Counted from the first letter of the stretch, positions 24,583 to 33,900 are shown. The stretch is 57,973 nucleotides of DNA from Bryobacteraceae bacterium CoA2 C42 (GCA_019931245.1 JAINDL010000103.1:1-57973); one strand, 5' to 3'. Notes: a model not told the origin generated them from the sequence alone. Made by a program: numbers and translations.

Positions 24583-24618
24583 TAAAAAACAAAAGCCACC
24601 GTGCGGGCGGTGGCTTTT
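24583..24618 (-). terminator. Intrinsic terminator of the radical SAM gene
   Basis: AAAAGCCACCG (24591-24601) pairs with CGGTGGCTTTT (24608-24618) around TGCGGG. On the minus strand the stem is followed by a T-rich tail (TTTTGTTTTTT). It lies 25 bases after the stop of the radical SAM gene that ends at 24643. Confidence 0.9.
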
Positions 24619-24642
24619 GCTCTCTGTTGTGAACGTTGTGGC

Positions 24643-26745
24643 CTAATCGCCGAACGAACCCACTTCCTTGTCCGCTTGGGGAGCGGCTGGCTTGATGCCA
24701 CCGAGGGCGTCGAGCGGGACAAAACCGCCTTCGGGTTTGGGCTGCTTAAGGATGTGCTCGCGGTAGAGCTTCTCCATCTGGGCGTTCTTGGCGGCTTCTT
24801 TCAACTTCTCATCGCGGGCGCGCAGTTTCTCTTCGCGGGCGTTCTTGGCGATGCCCACTTCGTCGAGGTCGTGCTGCTTGCCGCGGGCGACGTCTTCGGC
24901 GTTGAGTTTCAGTTTGTGGGAGGTGTCGGCCATCTGCACCTTTTTGTTACCGGCGAAGATTTCGTGGCGGCCGTGCTCTTCGTACCACTTGGTGAGGGTG
25001 GCGGTCATGTGCATCTTCTCGATGATGTTCCGCCAGCCTATGCCGGTGTTGTAGGCGCAGAAGGAGATTTCACCTTCCTGGGTGGCGTAGGGGATGATGC
25101 ACTGTTCGGTCCGACGGAAGTCGTAGTTGAACAAATCCTGGAACCACATGCCGGCGATGAAGAGGAAGTTCCAGCGGTCGGCGCGGCGCTTTTGGATGTC
25201 GGCCATGGTACGGTCGCCGGTCACCTTGCCGTAGTTGCGGCCAGTGGCGCCGAAGCACTTGTCGAACTTCTGGAGCAGGTCGAGGAGGCGGAAGTGCGTG
25301 GGAGCGTTGAAGGGCTGATAGTTGCGGAGCAGGGCCAGCGAGACGCCGACGACGGACCAGAACTTGCTGCGGGCGGCGTCGTTTACCTTGGCGATGTCCT
25401 TGGCGAGGCGGTCGGCGTTCAGGAACCCGGTGACGGGCCGGGCTTCCTTGGTCTCTTTGTCGATCATCAGCGCCATGCCGATGCCGCAGTTCGGGTGGCA
25501 GCCGCAGGAGAGTTGGCCCCAGTCGGCGTTCGGTCCGTGGACGAGGTCGGCCCAGTCGGAGAAGGTGGACATGAAGGAGATGGGGAACCAGTCGCGGACG
25601 GGTTCGCCGAGACCCACCTGATTCTTCACGTCATGAGCGAGGTGGGAGAGCGTGTAGCGCTGGGCGGCACGCCGTTCCGGGGTGACCTCTTCGTCGCGGC
25701 CGGTGAAGGAGACGGGCTGGAAGGAGAGGAAGGAGATGATCTTCGGGTTGTCGAGGGCGAAGCGGATGACCGCGCCGACCTGCTCATTATTGATCCCGTT
25801 GATGATCGTGATGACCGGGACGATGTCGACGCCAGCGTTGTGCAGGTTGGTGATCGCCTTGAGCTTCACGTCGAACAGGTTGCCGACGAGGCGGTGCGAA
25901 TTGGCTTCGTTGCCGATGCCGTCGAACTGGAGGTAGGCGTAGCGGAGGCCGGCTTCGGCGGCCTGCTTGCAGAATTCGGTGCTCTTGGCGAACTCGATGC
26001 CGTTGGTGGCGGCTTGCACGGAGTTGTAGCCGACCTTCCGGGCGTAGCGGACCGCGTCGAGGAAGTAGGGCGACAGGGTGGGCTCGCCGCCGGAGAACTG
26101 GACCGACATCTGCCGGCGGGGCTTGATGCTGATGGCGTTATCGAGCATCGTCTGGATCTCTTCCCAGCTCAATTCGTGGACGAAGCCAACTTGGTTGGCG
26201 TCCATGAAGCAGGGGTCGCACATCATGTTGCAGCGGTTGGTGAGGTCGATGGTGAGCACCGAGCCGCGGCCGTGGGTAATGGTGGAGGAGCCGTGATTGT
26301 GCAGCTTCTCGTCGTTGTGGGCGCGGATATCGCGGCCCGGGAACACCTCTTCGAGGTGCTGCGAGAAGGCCGGATCGATCGACATCAGGTCTTCGAACTT
26401 GCCGTGGATGGGGCACTCTTTGACCATGAGGATCTTGCCGTCACGCTCAATGATGTCGGCCTTGATTTCGCCAATCTTTTCGTTGAGGAGAACGGAGACG
26501 TCCTTCTTGCCGTCGAGAACTTCCTTGCGAAGCTCGGGTACGCACTTGGGGCACAACGAGTCGGTCTTGCGCGGCCAGCCGAGCGGGGGCTTGGACTTTT
26601 CCCAGCTCTTGAGCAGGGGCTTTTCCGACCACTTGGGGGTGAACGACGGATTCGGGTTGATCCGGTTCAGACGCTCGAACACCTGCCAGGCGGCGTTCGC
26701 GGTGACCGTTACGGCCTTCTCAACGTACTTAATGGGCTTGTGCAT
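24643..26745 (-). CDS. Tes/MJ0619-like radical SAM protein
   Basis: This 700-residue protein has an N-terminal zinc-ribbon-like pair, C65-P-K-C68 and C111-P-I-H, in the pattern LCPKC...KECPIHGKFED seen in the MJ0619 family. The radical SAM site is C172-N-M-M-C-D-P-C179, with GGEP at 219-222. Later conserved cysteines lie in LSCGCHPNCGIG and in CIIPYATQEGEISFC, so more iron-sulfur clusters are likely. Archaeal relatives (Tes) join the tails of two ether lipids to make membrane-spanning tetraethers. Some acidobacteria make membrane-spanning branched tetraethers, so a lipid-coupling role is a reasonable inference. A charged helical tail of about 90 residues (NAREEKLRARDEKLKEAAKN) is an addition. 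The gene is monocistronic with its own terminator. Confidence 0.85.
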   Translation of the reverse strand: MHKPIKYVEKAVTVTANAAWQVFERLNRINPNPSFTPKWSEKPLLKSWEKSKPPLGWPRKTDSLCPKCVPELRKEVLDGKKDVSVLLNEKIGEIKADIIERDGKILMVKECPIHGKFEDLMSIDPAFSQHLEEVFPGRDIRAHNDEKLHNHGSSTITHGRGSVLTIDLTNRCNMMCDPCFMDANQVGFVHELSWEEIQTMLDNAISIKPRRQMSVQFSGGEPTLSPYFLDAVRYARKVGYNSVQAATNGIEFAKSTEFCKQAAEAGLRYAYLQFDGIGNEANSHRLVGNLFDVKLKAITNLHNAGVDIVPVITIINGINNEQVGAVIRFALDNPKIISFLSFQPVSFTGRDEEVTPERRAAQRYTLSHLAHDVKNQVGLGEPVRDWFPISFMSTFSDWADLVHGPNADWGQLSCGCHPNCGIGMALMIDKETKEARPVTGFLNADRLAKDIAKVNDAARSKFWSVVGVSLALLRNYQPFNAPTHFRLLDLLQKFDKCFGATGRNYGKVTGDRTMADIQKRRADRWNFLFIAGMWFQDLFNYDFRRTEQCIIPYATQEGEISFCAYNTGIGWRNIIEKMHMTATLTKWYEEHGRHEIFAGNKKVQMADTSHKLKLNAEDVARGKQHDLDEVGIAKNAREEKLRARDEKLKEAAKNAQMEKLYREHILKQPKPEGGFVPLDALGGIKPAAPQADKEVGSFGD

Positions 26746-26922
26746 AGGGGGGTAAAAAGTCCTCGCAGGAGAATAGTACTTCCGATGTTAAAGATTAACC
26801 TGGGATTCAGGAATTCCCAATCGTTCAACGCCGAACGGGGATTTCGGGGGCTCAATGGCGATCTGGCGGGTTGAATGGAACCGCTGCGGCAGCCCTTTTC
26901 TTTTGGAATGAGCGACTTGCAA

Positions 26923-27408
26923 TTAGGTTGCGGGTTGCTCCAGGGTGGCTAGGCGGCGGGAGACCCGTTCGGCGGACTGGCGGGCGGCCGCGGCGGAGGC
27001 GGGGTTGGGGGCGGTGGCCTCGAGGTCGTGATAGCGGGCGAGGGCCTCGCGGTAGGCGGCGCGGGCGAGAACGGGGCGGGCGGCGCGGTGCTCTTCGGCG
27101 AGGGCGAGAACGGCGGCGGCGCGGGCGGCGAGGGGTTCGCGGACGTGGGTGTCGACGGCTTCAAAGTAACCGGCGAGGGTGAGGAGGGCGGCGTCGAGAT
27201 CGCCCGCGGGGACGGCGAAGAAGAAGCGGTGGGCGATGTGGGGACCGATCTGACAGACGAAGGCGAGGCGCTGTTCGGCGCTGTTGTATTCGAGGCCCAG
27301 GATGAGCGGCTCCATGCCGGCGATCAGGTGCTTGCGTTCGAGATCTTCGAGGCCGCGGAGGACGCGGTAGCGTTTGCCGGTTGCAAGCAGGGGAAAATCC
27401 ACTAGCAT
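26923..27408 (-). CDS. Uncharacterised protein, 161 aa
   Basis: I do not recognise this family. The first 80 residues look like a small mixed alpha/beta domain (YRVLRGLEDLERKHLIAGME, LAFVCQIGPHIAHRFFFAVP). The second half is Ala/Arg-rich and helical, possibly coiled coil, and ends SRRLATLEQPAT. There is no signal peptide or membrane segment. The start at 27408 is only 11 bp from the divergent carboxypeptidase start, so one of the two promoters must lie inside the other gene. The 177 bp downstream, before the radical SAM gene, hold only that gene's promoter region. Confidence 0.55.
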   Translation of the reverse strand: MLVDFPLLATGKRYRVLRGLEDLERKHLIAGMEPLILGLEYNSAEQRLAFVCQIGPHIAHRFFFAVPAGDLDAALLTLAGYFEAVDTHVREPLAARAAAVLALAEEHRAARPVLARAAYREALARYHDLEATAPNPASAAAARQSAERVSRRLATLEQPAT

Positions 27409-27419
27409 AAGTAGCTTAG

Positions 27420-28550
27420 ATGCTGATTCTTCCGTTCGCGTTATTGATTTCGGTAACCTGGAGTTTTGAAGGCGGCAGCGCCGGCCGGGTGGAGCCGGTG
27501 GGGGAGGGCCATGTGCGGATCGGGGCGCAGGGGCAGAAGGACCAGGACGGGCGCAACCGGCAGGCCAATTGGTACTCGTTTCGCGTGGATGGCGCGCGGC
27601 CGGGGCAGCCGGTGACGATTGATCTGGTGGACCTGCCGGGCGAGTACAACTACCAGCCCAACCGGGGAGCCGTGAACGCGGAGACGCCGGCGGTGTGGAG
27701 CGAGGATGGGAGGAGTTGGCGGCACGTCGAGGACTTCACCTACGATGCGGGCGAGCCGAAGATGACCCTGCGCATTACCCCGCGCGGCCGCCGCTTCTGG
27801 GTGGCGCATACCCCGCCGTACACGAACCGCCATCTGGAGGGGCTGTGGAAGGATGCCCGGCGCGCGTTTCGCCGCACGGAGATTGGCCGGAGCGTCGAGG
27901 GGCGGCCGCTGTGGCTATGGACGACGGGAACGGGCGCGAAGACGATCTGGCTGATGTTCCGGCAGCACAGTTGGGAGACGGGAAGTTCGTGGGTGGGCGA
28001 GGGGGCGGTGCGGGAGCTGCTGCGGAATGCGGCGCTGCGGAGCGCCTACACCTGGAAGATTTTGCCGATGGCGGATCCGGATGGGGTGGCGCGGGGCGGG
28101 GTGCGTTTTAACCGGCACGGGTTTGATCTGAACCGGAACTGGGACGTGAACGGGGTGGCGAAGATGCCGGAGATTACGGCGCAGCGGCAGGCGATCCTGG
28201 CGGCGGGCGGCGGGGCGCTGTTCCTGTCGCTGCACAATACGGAGACGGCCGAGTATCTCGAAGGGCCGCCGGTGACGGAGCCGGCGGTGCGGGAGTTGGC
28301 CGGGCGGTTTTATGAGGCGCTCGTAGCACGGACGAGTTTCGCGCCGACGCGGCCGCTGAGTTTTGCCGGGCCGGTGGCGGCGGGAAGGATGACGGTGATT
28401 CACGGACTGACCCGGGAGCGGGCTTGGCCCGCGTTTTTGATGGAGCAGCGGATCAGCCGGCAGCCGAAGTACGGGCGGCGGCCATTGGTGGAGGACCGGC
28501 TGCGGTTTGGCGGGGAGCTGGTGAAGGTGATGAGCGAGGTCTTGCAATAA
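27420..28550 (+). CDS. M14-family zinc carboxypeptidase, cytosolic-CP (Nna1)-like
   Basis: This 376-residue protein has an N-terminal beta domain ending RRFWVAHTPPYTNRHLEGLW, which is the pattern of the cytosolic carboxypeptidase (M14B) N-domain. The catalytic domain follows, with zinc ligands in FRQHSWETGSS (H and E) and SLHNTET (H), the DLNRNWDVN substrate-binding motif, and a Glu in FLMEQRIS as the likely general base. A hydrophobic N-terminus may be a weak signal peptide. It would trim C-terminal residues from peptides. It heads a five-gene plus-strand operon and ends three bases before the next gene. Confidence 0.87.
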   Translation: MLILPFALLISVTWSFEGGSAGRVEPVGEGHVRIGAQGQKDQDGRNRQANWYSFRVDGARPGQPVTIDLVDLPGEYNYQPNRGAVNAETPAVWSEDGRSWRHVEDFTYDAGEPKMTLRITPRGRRFWVAHTPPYTNRHLEGLWKDARRAFRRTEIGRSVEGRPLWLWTTGTGAKTIWLMFRQHSWETGSSWVGEGAVRELLRNAALRSAYTWKILPMADPDGVARGGVRFNRHGFDLNRNWDVNGVAKMPEITAQRQAILAAGGGALFLSLHNTETAEYLEGPPVTEPAVRELAGRFYEALVARTSFAPTRPLSFAGPVAAGRMTVIHGLTRERAWPAFLMEQRISRQPKYGRRPLVEDRLRFGGELVKVMSEVLQ

Positions 28551-28552
28551 CG

Positions 28553-28963
28553 ATGGCTACCTACGGCTTGGTGGAATACGAAGACGCTTCGCCCGCGGTG
28601 CGGGCCATTTATGACGAGATCCGGGCGGTACGGCAGACGGACTATATCAACAACTTCTGGAAGGCGCTGGCGCATAATCCGGCGACGCTGCGGCGGACCT
28701 GGGAGGGCGTAAAGGAGATCATGGGGCCGGGCGGGGCGCTCGATCCGTTGGTGAAGGAGATGATTTACATCGCCGTGAGCGCGACGAACGGGTGCGGTTA
28801 CTGCGTGGCGTCGCATACGGCGGCGGCGAAGAAGGCCGGGATGACGCCGGCGATGTTTGGGGAACTGATGTCGGTGGTGGGAATGGCAAACGAGACGAAC
28901 CGGCTGGCGGTGGGCTGCCAGATCGAGATCGACGAACGGTTTCGGACGAGTCAGGTACCATAA
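28553..28963 (+). CDS. Carboxymuconolactone decarboxylase/AhpD-like protein
   Basis: This 136-residue helical protein has the CMD/AhpD signature: a Glu in KEMIYIAVSATNG followed by C-G-Y-C-V-A-S-H with the redox CxxC and proton-relay His. AhpD-like proteins reduce peroxiredoxin partners or act as alkylhydroperoxidases; others are lactone decarboxylases. The CxxC-xxxH makes peroxidase-type redox activity the more likely. It is placed between the M14 peptidase (2-bp gap) and a repetitive secreted protein (6-bp gap). Confidence 0.88.
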   Translation: MATYGLVEYEDASPAVRAIYDEIRAVRQTDYINNFWKALAHNPATLRRTWEGVKEIMGPGGALDPLVKEMIYIAVSATNGCGYCVASHTAAAKKAGMTPAMFGELMSVVGMANETNRLAVGCQIEIDERFRTSQVP

Positions 28964-28969
28964 AAGGCG

Positions 28970-30481
28970 GTGCGGATCGCGATCGGATTGGCAGTGGCCT
29001 GTTTGGCGTGGGGGCAGCTGCCCCGGCCTGTGGAAGGCACGGTGGTGAACGGGTTGACGGGGGAGCCGCTGCGGCGGGTGAGCGTGCAGGTGATGAGCGC
29101 GGCGCGGCCGGTGGAGCCGGTGGTGACCGATGCGCTGGGCCGGTTCCGGCTGCCGGAGCTGCCGCCTGGGCGCTATCGGCTGCGGGCGACGCGGGCGGGT
29201 TTTTTTCCGTCGGAAAAGGGAGATGCGTCGGTGGAGGTGACGCCGGGTGATGGGCCGGCGGCGGTGACGATTCAGCTGAACCCCGGTGCGGCGGTGAGCG
29301 GAACGGTGACCGATGAGGCCGGCGAGGCGCTGCCGGGGGCGCAGATTACTTTGTTGCGGCGGGCGTACGTGGGGGGGCGGAGGAAGCTGGTTTTGGCGGG
29401 TTGGGGGGTGACCGACGACCGCGGGCAGTACCGGTTGCACGGTCTGCCGGCGTATTCCTACATTGTGCGGGCGGCGGTACAACGGTTGGCGGGAGACCCG
29501 CGGTTGTATCCGCCGACGTATTACCCGGCGGCGGCGGAGCCTGAGAATGCGCTGGCGGTGGCCTTGGGGCCGGGGCAGGAGCAGCGGGGGGTGAACATCA
29601 GCTTGCGGCCGGGACAGAGCTACCGGGTGAGCGGCCGGCTGGTGAACGGGTTGACGAATACGCCGCTGACGAACACGGCGTTGACGCTGATGAATCGCGG
29701 GGTGGGCGTGGCGGTGCTCGAAACCGGGCCGCAGGTGCTGGTGCGGGACCCGGGCGGGCGGTTCACGGTGCAGGGAGTGGTCCCAGGGGCGTACGATCTG
29801 ACGGGAAGCTATCTGGAGGCCGGGCAGATGCTGCAGGTGCGGATGCGCCTCGAGGTGAGCCGGGACCTGGACGATGTGGTGGTGACGATGCGGCCGGGGG
29901 TGACGGTACGGGGCCGGGTGGTGCTCGAAGGGGAAGGGAACCTGGAGATGGCGGCGTTGGGGGTGGAGATTGAATCGGACGAGGACCTGGTAGGCGGCGG
30001 GGGCGCGGCGCGGCCGGGGGCGGATGGCACCTTTCTGATTGGCCCGCTGCTGCCGGGGGGCTACGGGGCAAAGGTGCACCGGTTGCCGGCGGGGGCGTAT
30101 CTGCGGGCGTTGCGGGTGGGCGGGCGGGAGGCGGCGCTGGATCTATCCGGGGCGGCGGGGCAGACGGTGGCGACCGAGTGGGTAATTTCGCTGCGGGGTG
30201 GGCGGGTGGAGGGCGGGACGACGGCGGGCGCGGTGGTGGTGCTGGTGCCGGCGGCCGGGGCGGCGAATCGCCGGAGCCGCTACCGGGCCGGGGAGGCCGA
30301 TGGGGCGGGGCGTTTTGTCCTGCCGGGTGTAGCGCCGGGGAGTTATCTGCTCTACGCGTTTCGGAACGCGGAGGCGGGTGCGTGGATGGATGACGAGTTT
30401 TTGCGCGGGTTGCCGGAGGCGGGCGTGGCGGTGACCGTGGGGGAGCGGGAGACGAAGGTGGCCGACGTCAAGGCGCAATGA
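28970..30481 (+). CDS. Secreted protein with repeated carboxypeptidase-regulatory-like domains
   Basis: This 503-residue exported protein begins with GTG and a short signal peptide (RIAIGLAVACLAWGQ). It is built of several beta-sandwich CarboxypepD_reg-like units, each with the pattern G-x-V-x-(D/N)-x-x-T-x-x-P-L followed by D-x-x-G-x-(F/Y)-x-(L/V)-x-x-(L/V)-x-P-G-x-Y. Examples are VVNGLTGEPLRRVSV with DALGRFRLPELPPGRYRL, and VTDEAGEALPGAQIT with DDRGQYRLHGLPAYSY. Such proteins are very common in Acidobacteriota and are thought to be structural or adhesive. The stop overlaps the queG start by four bases, an odd pairing of a surface protein with tRNA modification. Confidence 0.85.
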   Translation: MRIAIGLAVACLAWGQLPRPVEGTVVNGLTGEPLRRVSVQVMSAARPVEPVVTDALGRFRLPELPPGRYRLRATRAGFFPSEKGDASVEVTPGDGPAAVTIQLNPGAAVSGTVTDEAGEALPGAQITLLRRAYVGGRRKLVLAGWGVTDDRGQYRLHGLPAYSYIVRAAVQRLAGDPRLYPPTYYPAAAEPENALAVALGPGQEQRGVNISLRPGQSYRVSGRLVNGLTNTPLTNTALTLMNRGVGVAVLETGPQVLVRDPGGRFTVQGVVPGAYDLTGSYLEAGQMLQVRMRLEVSRDLDDVVVTMRPGVTVRGRVVLEGEGNLEMAALGVEIESDEDLVGGGGAARPGADGTFLIGPLLPGGYGAKVHRLPAGAYLRALRVGGREAALDLSGAAGQTVATEWVISLRGGRVEGGTTAGAVVVLVPAAGAANRRSRYRAGEADGAGRFVLPGVAPGSYLLYAFRNAEAGAWMDDEFLRGLPEAGVAVTVGERETKVADVKAQ

Positions 30482-31494
30482 TCACGGCGGCGATGGTGCG
30501 GGAGGAGGCGGCCGCGGCCGGCTTTGCGCTGGCGGGGGTGGCGCCGGTGGGCCCCTATGCCGATCACCGCATCTATCGCGATTGGGTGGACCGGGGCCTG
30601 GCGGGGCGGATGGGATACCTGACCGACCACCGGGCGGACAAGCGCGCCGATGTGCGGAACCTGCTGCCGGAGGCGCGGAGCGTGCTGGTGGTGGGGCAGT
30701 TGTACAATCCACCGGCGCCCTACTCGACGGCGTTTTCCGAGGCCGAGCGCGGCTGGATTTCGCGGTACGCCTGGGGGCCGGATTACCACGATACGCTGCG
30801 GGCGGGACTGGAACGGCTGGTGGCGAGATTGCAGACGCGGCAGGCGTTTACCTACCGGATTTGCGTGGATACGGCGCCGGTGCTCGAGCGGTCGTTGGCG
30901 CGGTTGGCGGGGCTGGGGTGGATCGGGAAGAATACGTGCTTGATTCATCAGCAGCAGGGATCGTGGTTCTTTCTGGGCGAGGTGATCTGGTCGTTCGATC
31001 TGCCGGCTGACGGTGCGCCGCCGGACCGCTGCGGTACGTGCACGCGCTGCATTGACGCGTGTCCGACGGCGGCGCTGCGGCCGCGGGAGGGACGCTATGA
31101 GCTCGATGCCCGGCTGTGCATTGCCTATCTGAACATCGAACTGAAGGGGGCGGTGCCGGAGGAGTTGCGGGCGCCGATGGGCCGGCAGGTGTTTGGCTGT
31201 GACATCTGCCAGGACGTGTGTCCGTGGAACCGGCGGGCCGCGGCGCTACCGGCGTTTGCGGCCGAGATCGATCCGCCGCTCGAGCGGCTGGCGGCGTTGA
31301 CGCGGGAGGAGTTCGCGGCGCTGTTTGCGGGAACGCCGGTGGAGCGGGCGCGCTATCAGGGGTTTCTCCGCAACGTCTGCATTGCGATGGGCAACGCCGG
31401 GCTGGCGCGGTTCCGGGCGCCGCTCGAACGGCTGGCCGCGTGCGGGGATACTGTAGTAGAGGAGCATGCGCGGTGGGCGTTGGAGCGATTATGA
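30478..31494 (+). CDS. queG: Epoxyqueuosine reductase
   Basis: This 338-residue cobalamin-dependent iron-sulfur enzyme carries out the last step of queuosine synthesis in tRNA, reducing epoxyqueuosine. The catalytic Asp is in ICVDTAPVLERSLA. WIGKNTCLI binds cobalamin. The 4Fe-4S motifs are C184-GTC-TRC-IDAC194 and C241-DIC-QDVC248. It is somewhat shorter than most QueG proteins, with only a stub of the C-terminal HEAT-like region. The ATGA overlap with the preceding gene and with the following TPR gene puts it inside an operon of secreted proteins. Other queuosine genes are not in the window. Confidence 0.92.
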   Translation: MITAAMVREEAAAAGFALAGVAPVGPYADHRIYRDWVDRGLAGRMGYLTDHRADKRADVRNLLPEARSVLVVGQLYNPPAPYSTAFSEAERGWISRYAWGPDYHDTLRAGLERLVARLQTRQAFTYRICVDTAPVLERSLARLAGLGWIGKNTCLIHQQQGSWFFLGEVIWSFDLPADGAPPDRCGTCTRCIDACPTAALRPREGRYELDARLCIAYLNIELKGAVPEELRAPMGRQVFGCDICQDVCPWNRRAAALPAFAAEIDPPLERLAALTREEFAALFAGTPVERARYQGFLRNVCIAMGNAGLARFRAPLERLAACGDTVVEEHARWALERL

Positions 31495-32660
31495 ATTTGC
31501 TGCGGTTGGCTTTGTTGGTTCCCCTGCTATTGCCGGGCCAGACGGTGGCGCCCGGCTTTGAGCACTTCTACAGCATGGAGTATGAGCAGGCGATCGCGGT
31601 CTTTCAAAAAGACATTGCGGCGCGGCCGAAGGATCCGGCCGGGTACAACCACTTGGCGCAGGCGCTGCTCTACCGCGAGATGGACCGGGCGGGGGCGCTC
31701 GAAAGCGAGTTGGTGACGGGGAACAATCCGTTTCTCCGCCGGGGCAAGATTGCCGCCTCCGCGGCCGAGCAGAAGCGGTTTGACGACGCGATTGCGCGGG
31801 CGATTGCTTTATGTGAGGCGAGGGTGCAGGCCAACGCCGGAGATGTGGAAGCGGTTTATCTGTTGAGCGTGGCGCATGGGCTCGAAGCCAACTATAACTT
31901 TCTTGTGCGGCGGCTCTGGCGGGAGTCGCTCAAGCAGTTTACGCTGTCGCGGAAGCTTTCGATGCAGGTGACGGCGGCGGAGCCGCAGCGGGTGGACGCC
32001 TACCTCGTGCAGGGGGTGCACGACTACATTGTGGGGAGTCTGCCGTTTGGGTGGAAGCTGCTGGGGTTTCTGATTGGCTTCCACGGGGATAAAGAGGGAG
32101 GGCTGCGAACCGTCGAGCGGGTGGCGGTGCACGGCGATAGGAACAAGTTTGACGCGATGATCGCGCTGGCGGTGGCCTACCGGCGGGAGCGGCACGCGGA
32201 GAGGGCGGTACCGCTGTTGCTTGAGTTGATGCGCTGGTTTCCGCGGAACTATCTATTCCGGCTGGAGTTGGTGCAGATGTACGGAGACCTGGGCCGGCGG
32301 GAGGAGGCGTTGGCCGTGTTGGCGCGCATAGATCAGTTGAAGAGCGAGGGTGCTGCCGGCTATAAGACGCTGCCGGCGGGAAAAATTCAGTACGCGCGGG
32401 GCAACCTGTTGTTCTGGTACCGCGACTATGCGGGCGCGATTGAGAATCTGACGAAGGTGACGCAAGGGGGCGAGGAGTTGGACGTCAACACGGCAATGAA
32501 CGCGTGGATGCGGCTGGGGCAGAGTTACGATTTACTGGGGCAGCGGGCCAAGGCGTTGGCGGCTTACCGGCAGGCGGTTACAGCGGCTCCGGAGTCGGAT
32601 GCGGGTCGGGAATCGAAGCGGTATCTGAGTTCTCCGTACCGGCGGTCTGCGGGGTTGTAG
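31491..32660 (+). CDS. Secreted TPR-repeat protein
   Basis: This 389-residue protein has a signal peptide (MNLLRLALLVPLLLPGQ) and helical TPR-like repeats: MEYEQAIAVFQKDIAARPKD, YRRERHAERAVPLLLELMRW, DLGRREEALAVLARIDQLKS and LLGQRAKALAAYRQAVTAAP. The first ATG at 31491, overlapping the queG stop, is chosen over the long upstream frame, which is a queG shadow. TPR proteins serve as scaffolds; no partner is evident. Its last 83 bases overlap the 3' end of the convergent membrane-protein gene. Confidence 0.85.
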   Translation: MNLLRLALLVPLLLPGQTVAPGFEHFYSMEYEQAIAVFQKDIAARPKDPAGYNHLAQALLYREMDRAGALESELVTGNNPFLRRGKIAASAAEQKRFDDAIARAIALCEARVQANAGDVEAVYLLSVAHGLEANYNFLVRRLWRESLKQFTLSRKLSMQVTAAEPQRVDAYLVQGVHDYIVGSLPFGWKLLGFLIGFHGDKEGGLRTVERVAVHGDRNKFDAMIALAVAYRRERHAERAVPLLLELMRWFPRNYLFRLELVQMYGDLGRREEALAVLARIDQLKSEGAAGYKTLPAGKIQYARGNLLFWYRDYAGAIENLTKVTQGGEELDVNTAMNAWMRLGQSYDLLGQRAKALAAYRQAVTAAPESDAGRESKRYLSSPYRRSAGL

Positions 32661-33900
32661 ACGACTCGGAACAGAAATTCAGCTCGACTGCGGCGTCTTC
32701 CTCTTCCGCGGCGATCCAGACTCCGGAGGAGTTCGTGACGCTGAGGGCCAGTTCGGCGAGTTGTCGCGGGAAGGGAAGGCAACGGAGTTGAATCGGTCCC
32801 TGATGGGTCTTGGCAACGGCGAGCAGTTGCTCGGTGGGCTTGGCGCGTTCGACGAATTGATGATGCTTGTAGGCCCAGACGTAGGTGGTCTGATGCAGCA
32901 CGAATAGGGTGGCGAGGACGGCGAGCCAGGGGCGGCGGTGGGGAAAGCGGTCCCGCAGGGTGTGCCAGGCGGCGGCGAGGAGGAAGGCGAGACCGACGGC
33001 GGCGAGGTAGGTGTGGCGGCTGGGGGCGGCGCTTTGGTAGGTGAGAAAGCTGTAGGGCAGCAGGGTCACCCCCATCCATGCGAGGCAGCCCGTGAGGATC
33101 CGCCAATCCCGCTTGTACGCTGCCAGGATCAGGAGCGCCAGGGTGCCCCAGAGAGCGAGCAGACGGCCGATGGTGCGGAGTTCGGCGACCCAAAACGGCG
33201 CCGAGAGCGAGAAGGTACCGTCGTTAAAGTGGAGATGGTTGTTGCGGGCGCCGTGGATTGAGAGGTAGTAGAGAAGGGAAACGGCGACGGCGGGCAGGAG
33301 CCGCCACCAGAGGTCCCGCCGCCATCCGGCAATGAGAAAGGCGAGGGGAACGAAGACCACGGCCGATTCCTTGGACAACAGGGCCAGCCCAAAGGCGACG
33401 CCGGTGGCGAAGTACCACCGCGGGCGGCCGGTTTGGGCGTATTGGACCCAGGCGAGGAGCGCGGCGAGGGTGAAGGTGAACACCAGCAGTTCCGGTAGGG
33501 CCGAGTACCAGAGGACCGCTTCGTGGGGGCGCTCGAGGATGCAGAAGATCAGCGCTGCGGGAATTGACAAAACGAAGCCAACCGGGCGCCAGATACCGAG
33601 TGCGGCCACCAGGCAACAGTTCACGAAGTGAACCAGCAGGCTCGAAACGTTTAACCAGAGGGGCGCGAGACCCAGCCACCGTTCCGTCCAGTGCGTGAGC
33701 AGAATGGAGGTAGCGCGGCAGCGATAGAGGGCATCGGCCGCCAGGGCGGGCCACTGTTCCAGCGGGCCATACTCCCGGCCGAGCTGAATCTGCAGATAGT
33801 CGTCGCTGATCAGCGGCAGGGTCAGACCCCGACCGTAAGTGGCGAGACACAAAAGCGCTAAGGCTCCGCATAGCCAGAGCGGACGCACTGTGCTAAACAT
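32578..33900 (-). CDS. GT-C-like polytopic membrane protein (putative glycosyltransferase)
   Basis: This 440-residue protein has about ten transmembrane helices. The first periplasmic loop carries ISDDYLQIQLGREYG, like the catalytic acidic pair of lipid-linked GT-C glycosyltransferases (PMT/ArnT type). There is a KESAVVFVPLAFLI segment in mid-protein and a soluble C-terminal domain of about 75 residues. It probably moves a sugar from a lipid carrier to an envelope target, but acceptor and donor are unknown. It converges with and overlaps the TPR gene, and is transcribed alone. Confidence 0.7.
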   Translation of the reverse strand: MFSTVRPLWLCGALALLCLATYGRGLTLPLISDDYLQIQLGREYGPLEQWPALAADALYRCRATSILLTHWTERWLGLAPLWLNVSSLLVHFVNCCLVAALGIWRPVGFVLSIPAALIFCILERPHEAVLWYSALPELLVFTFTLAALLAWVQYAQTGRPRWYFATGVAFGLALLSKESAVVFVPLAFLIAGWRRDLWWRLLPAVAVSLLYYLSIHGARNNHLHFNDGTFSLSAPFWVAELRTIGRLLALWGTLALLILAAYKRDWRILTGCLAWMGVTLLPYSFLTYQSAAPSRHTYLAAVGLAFLLAAAWHTLRDRFPHRRPWLAVLATLFVLHQTTYVWAYKHHQFVERAKPTEQLLAVAKTHQGPIQLRCLPFPRQLAELALSVTNSSGVWIAAEEEDAAVELNFCSESSTTPQTAGTENSDTASIPDPHPTPEPL

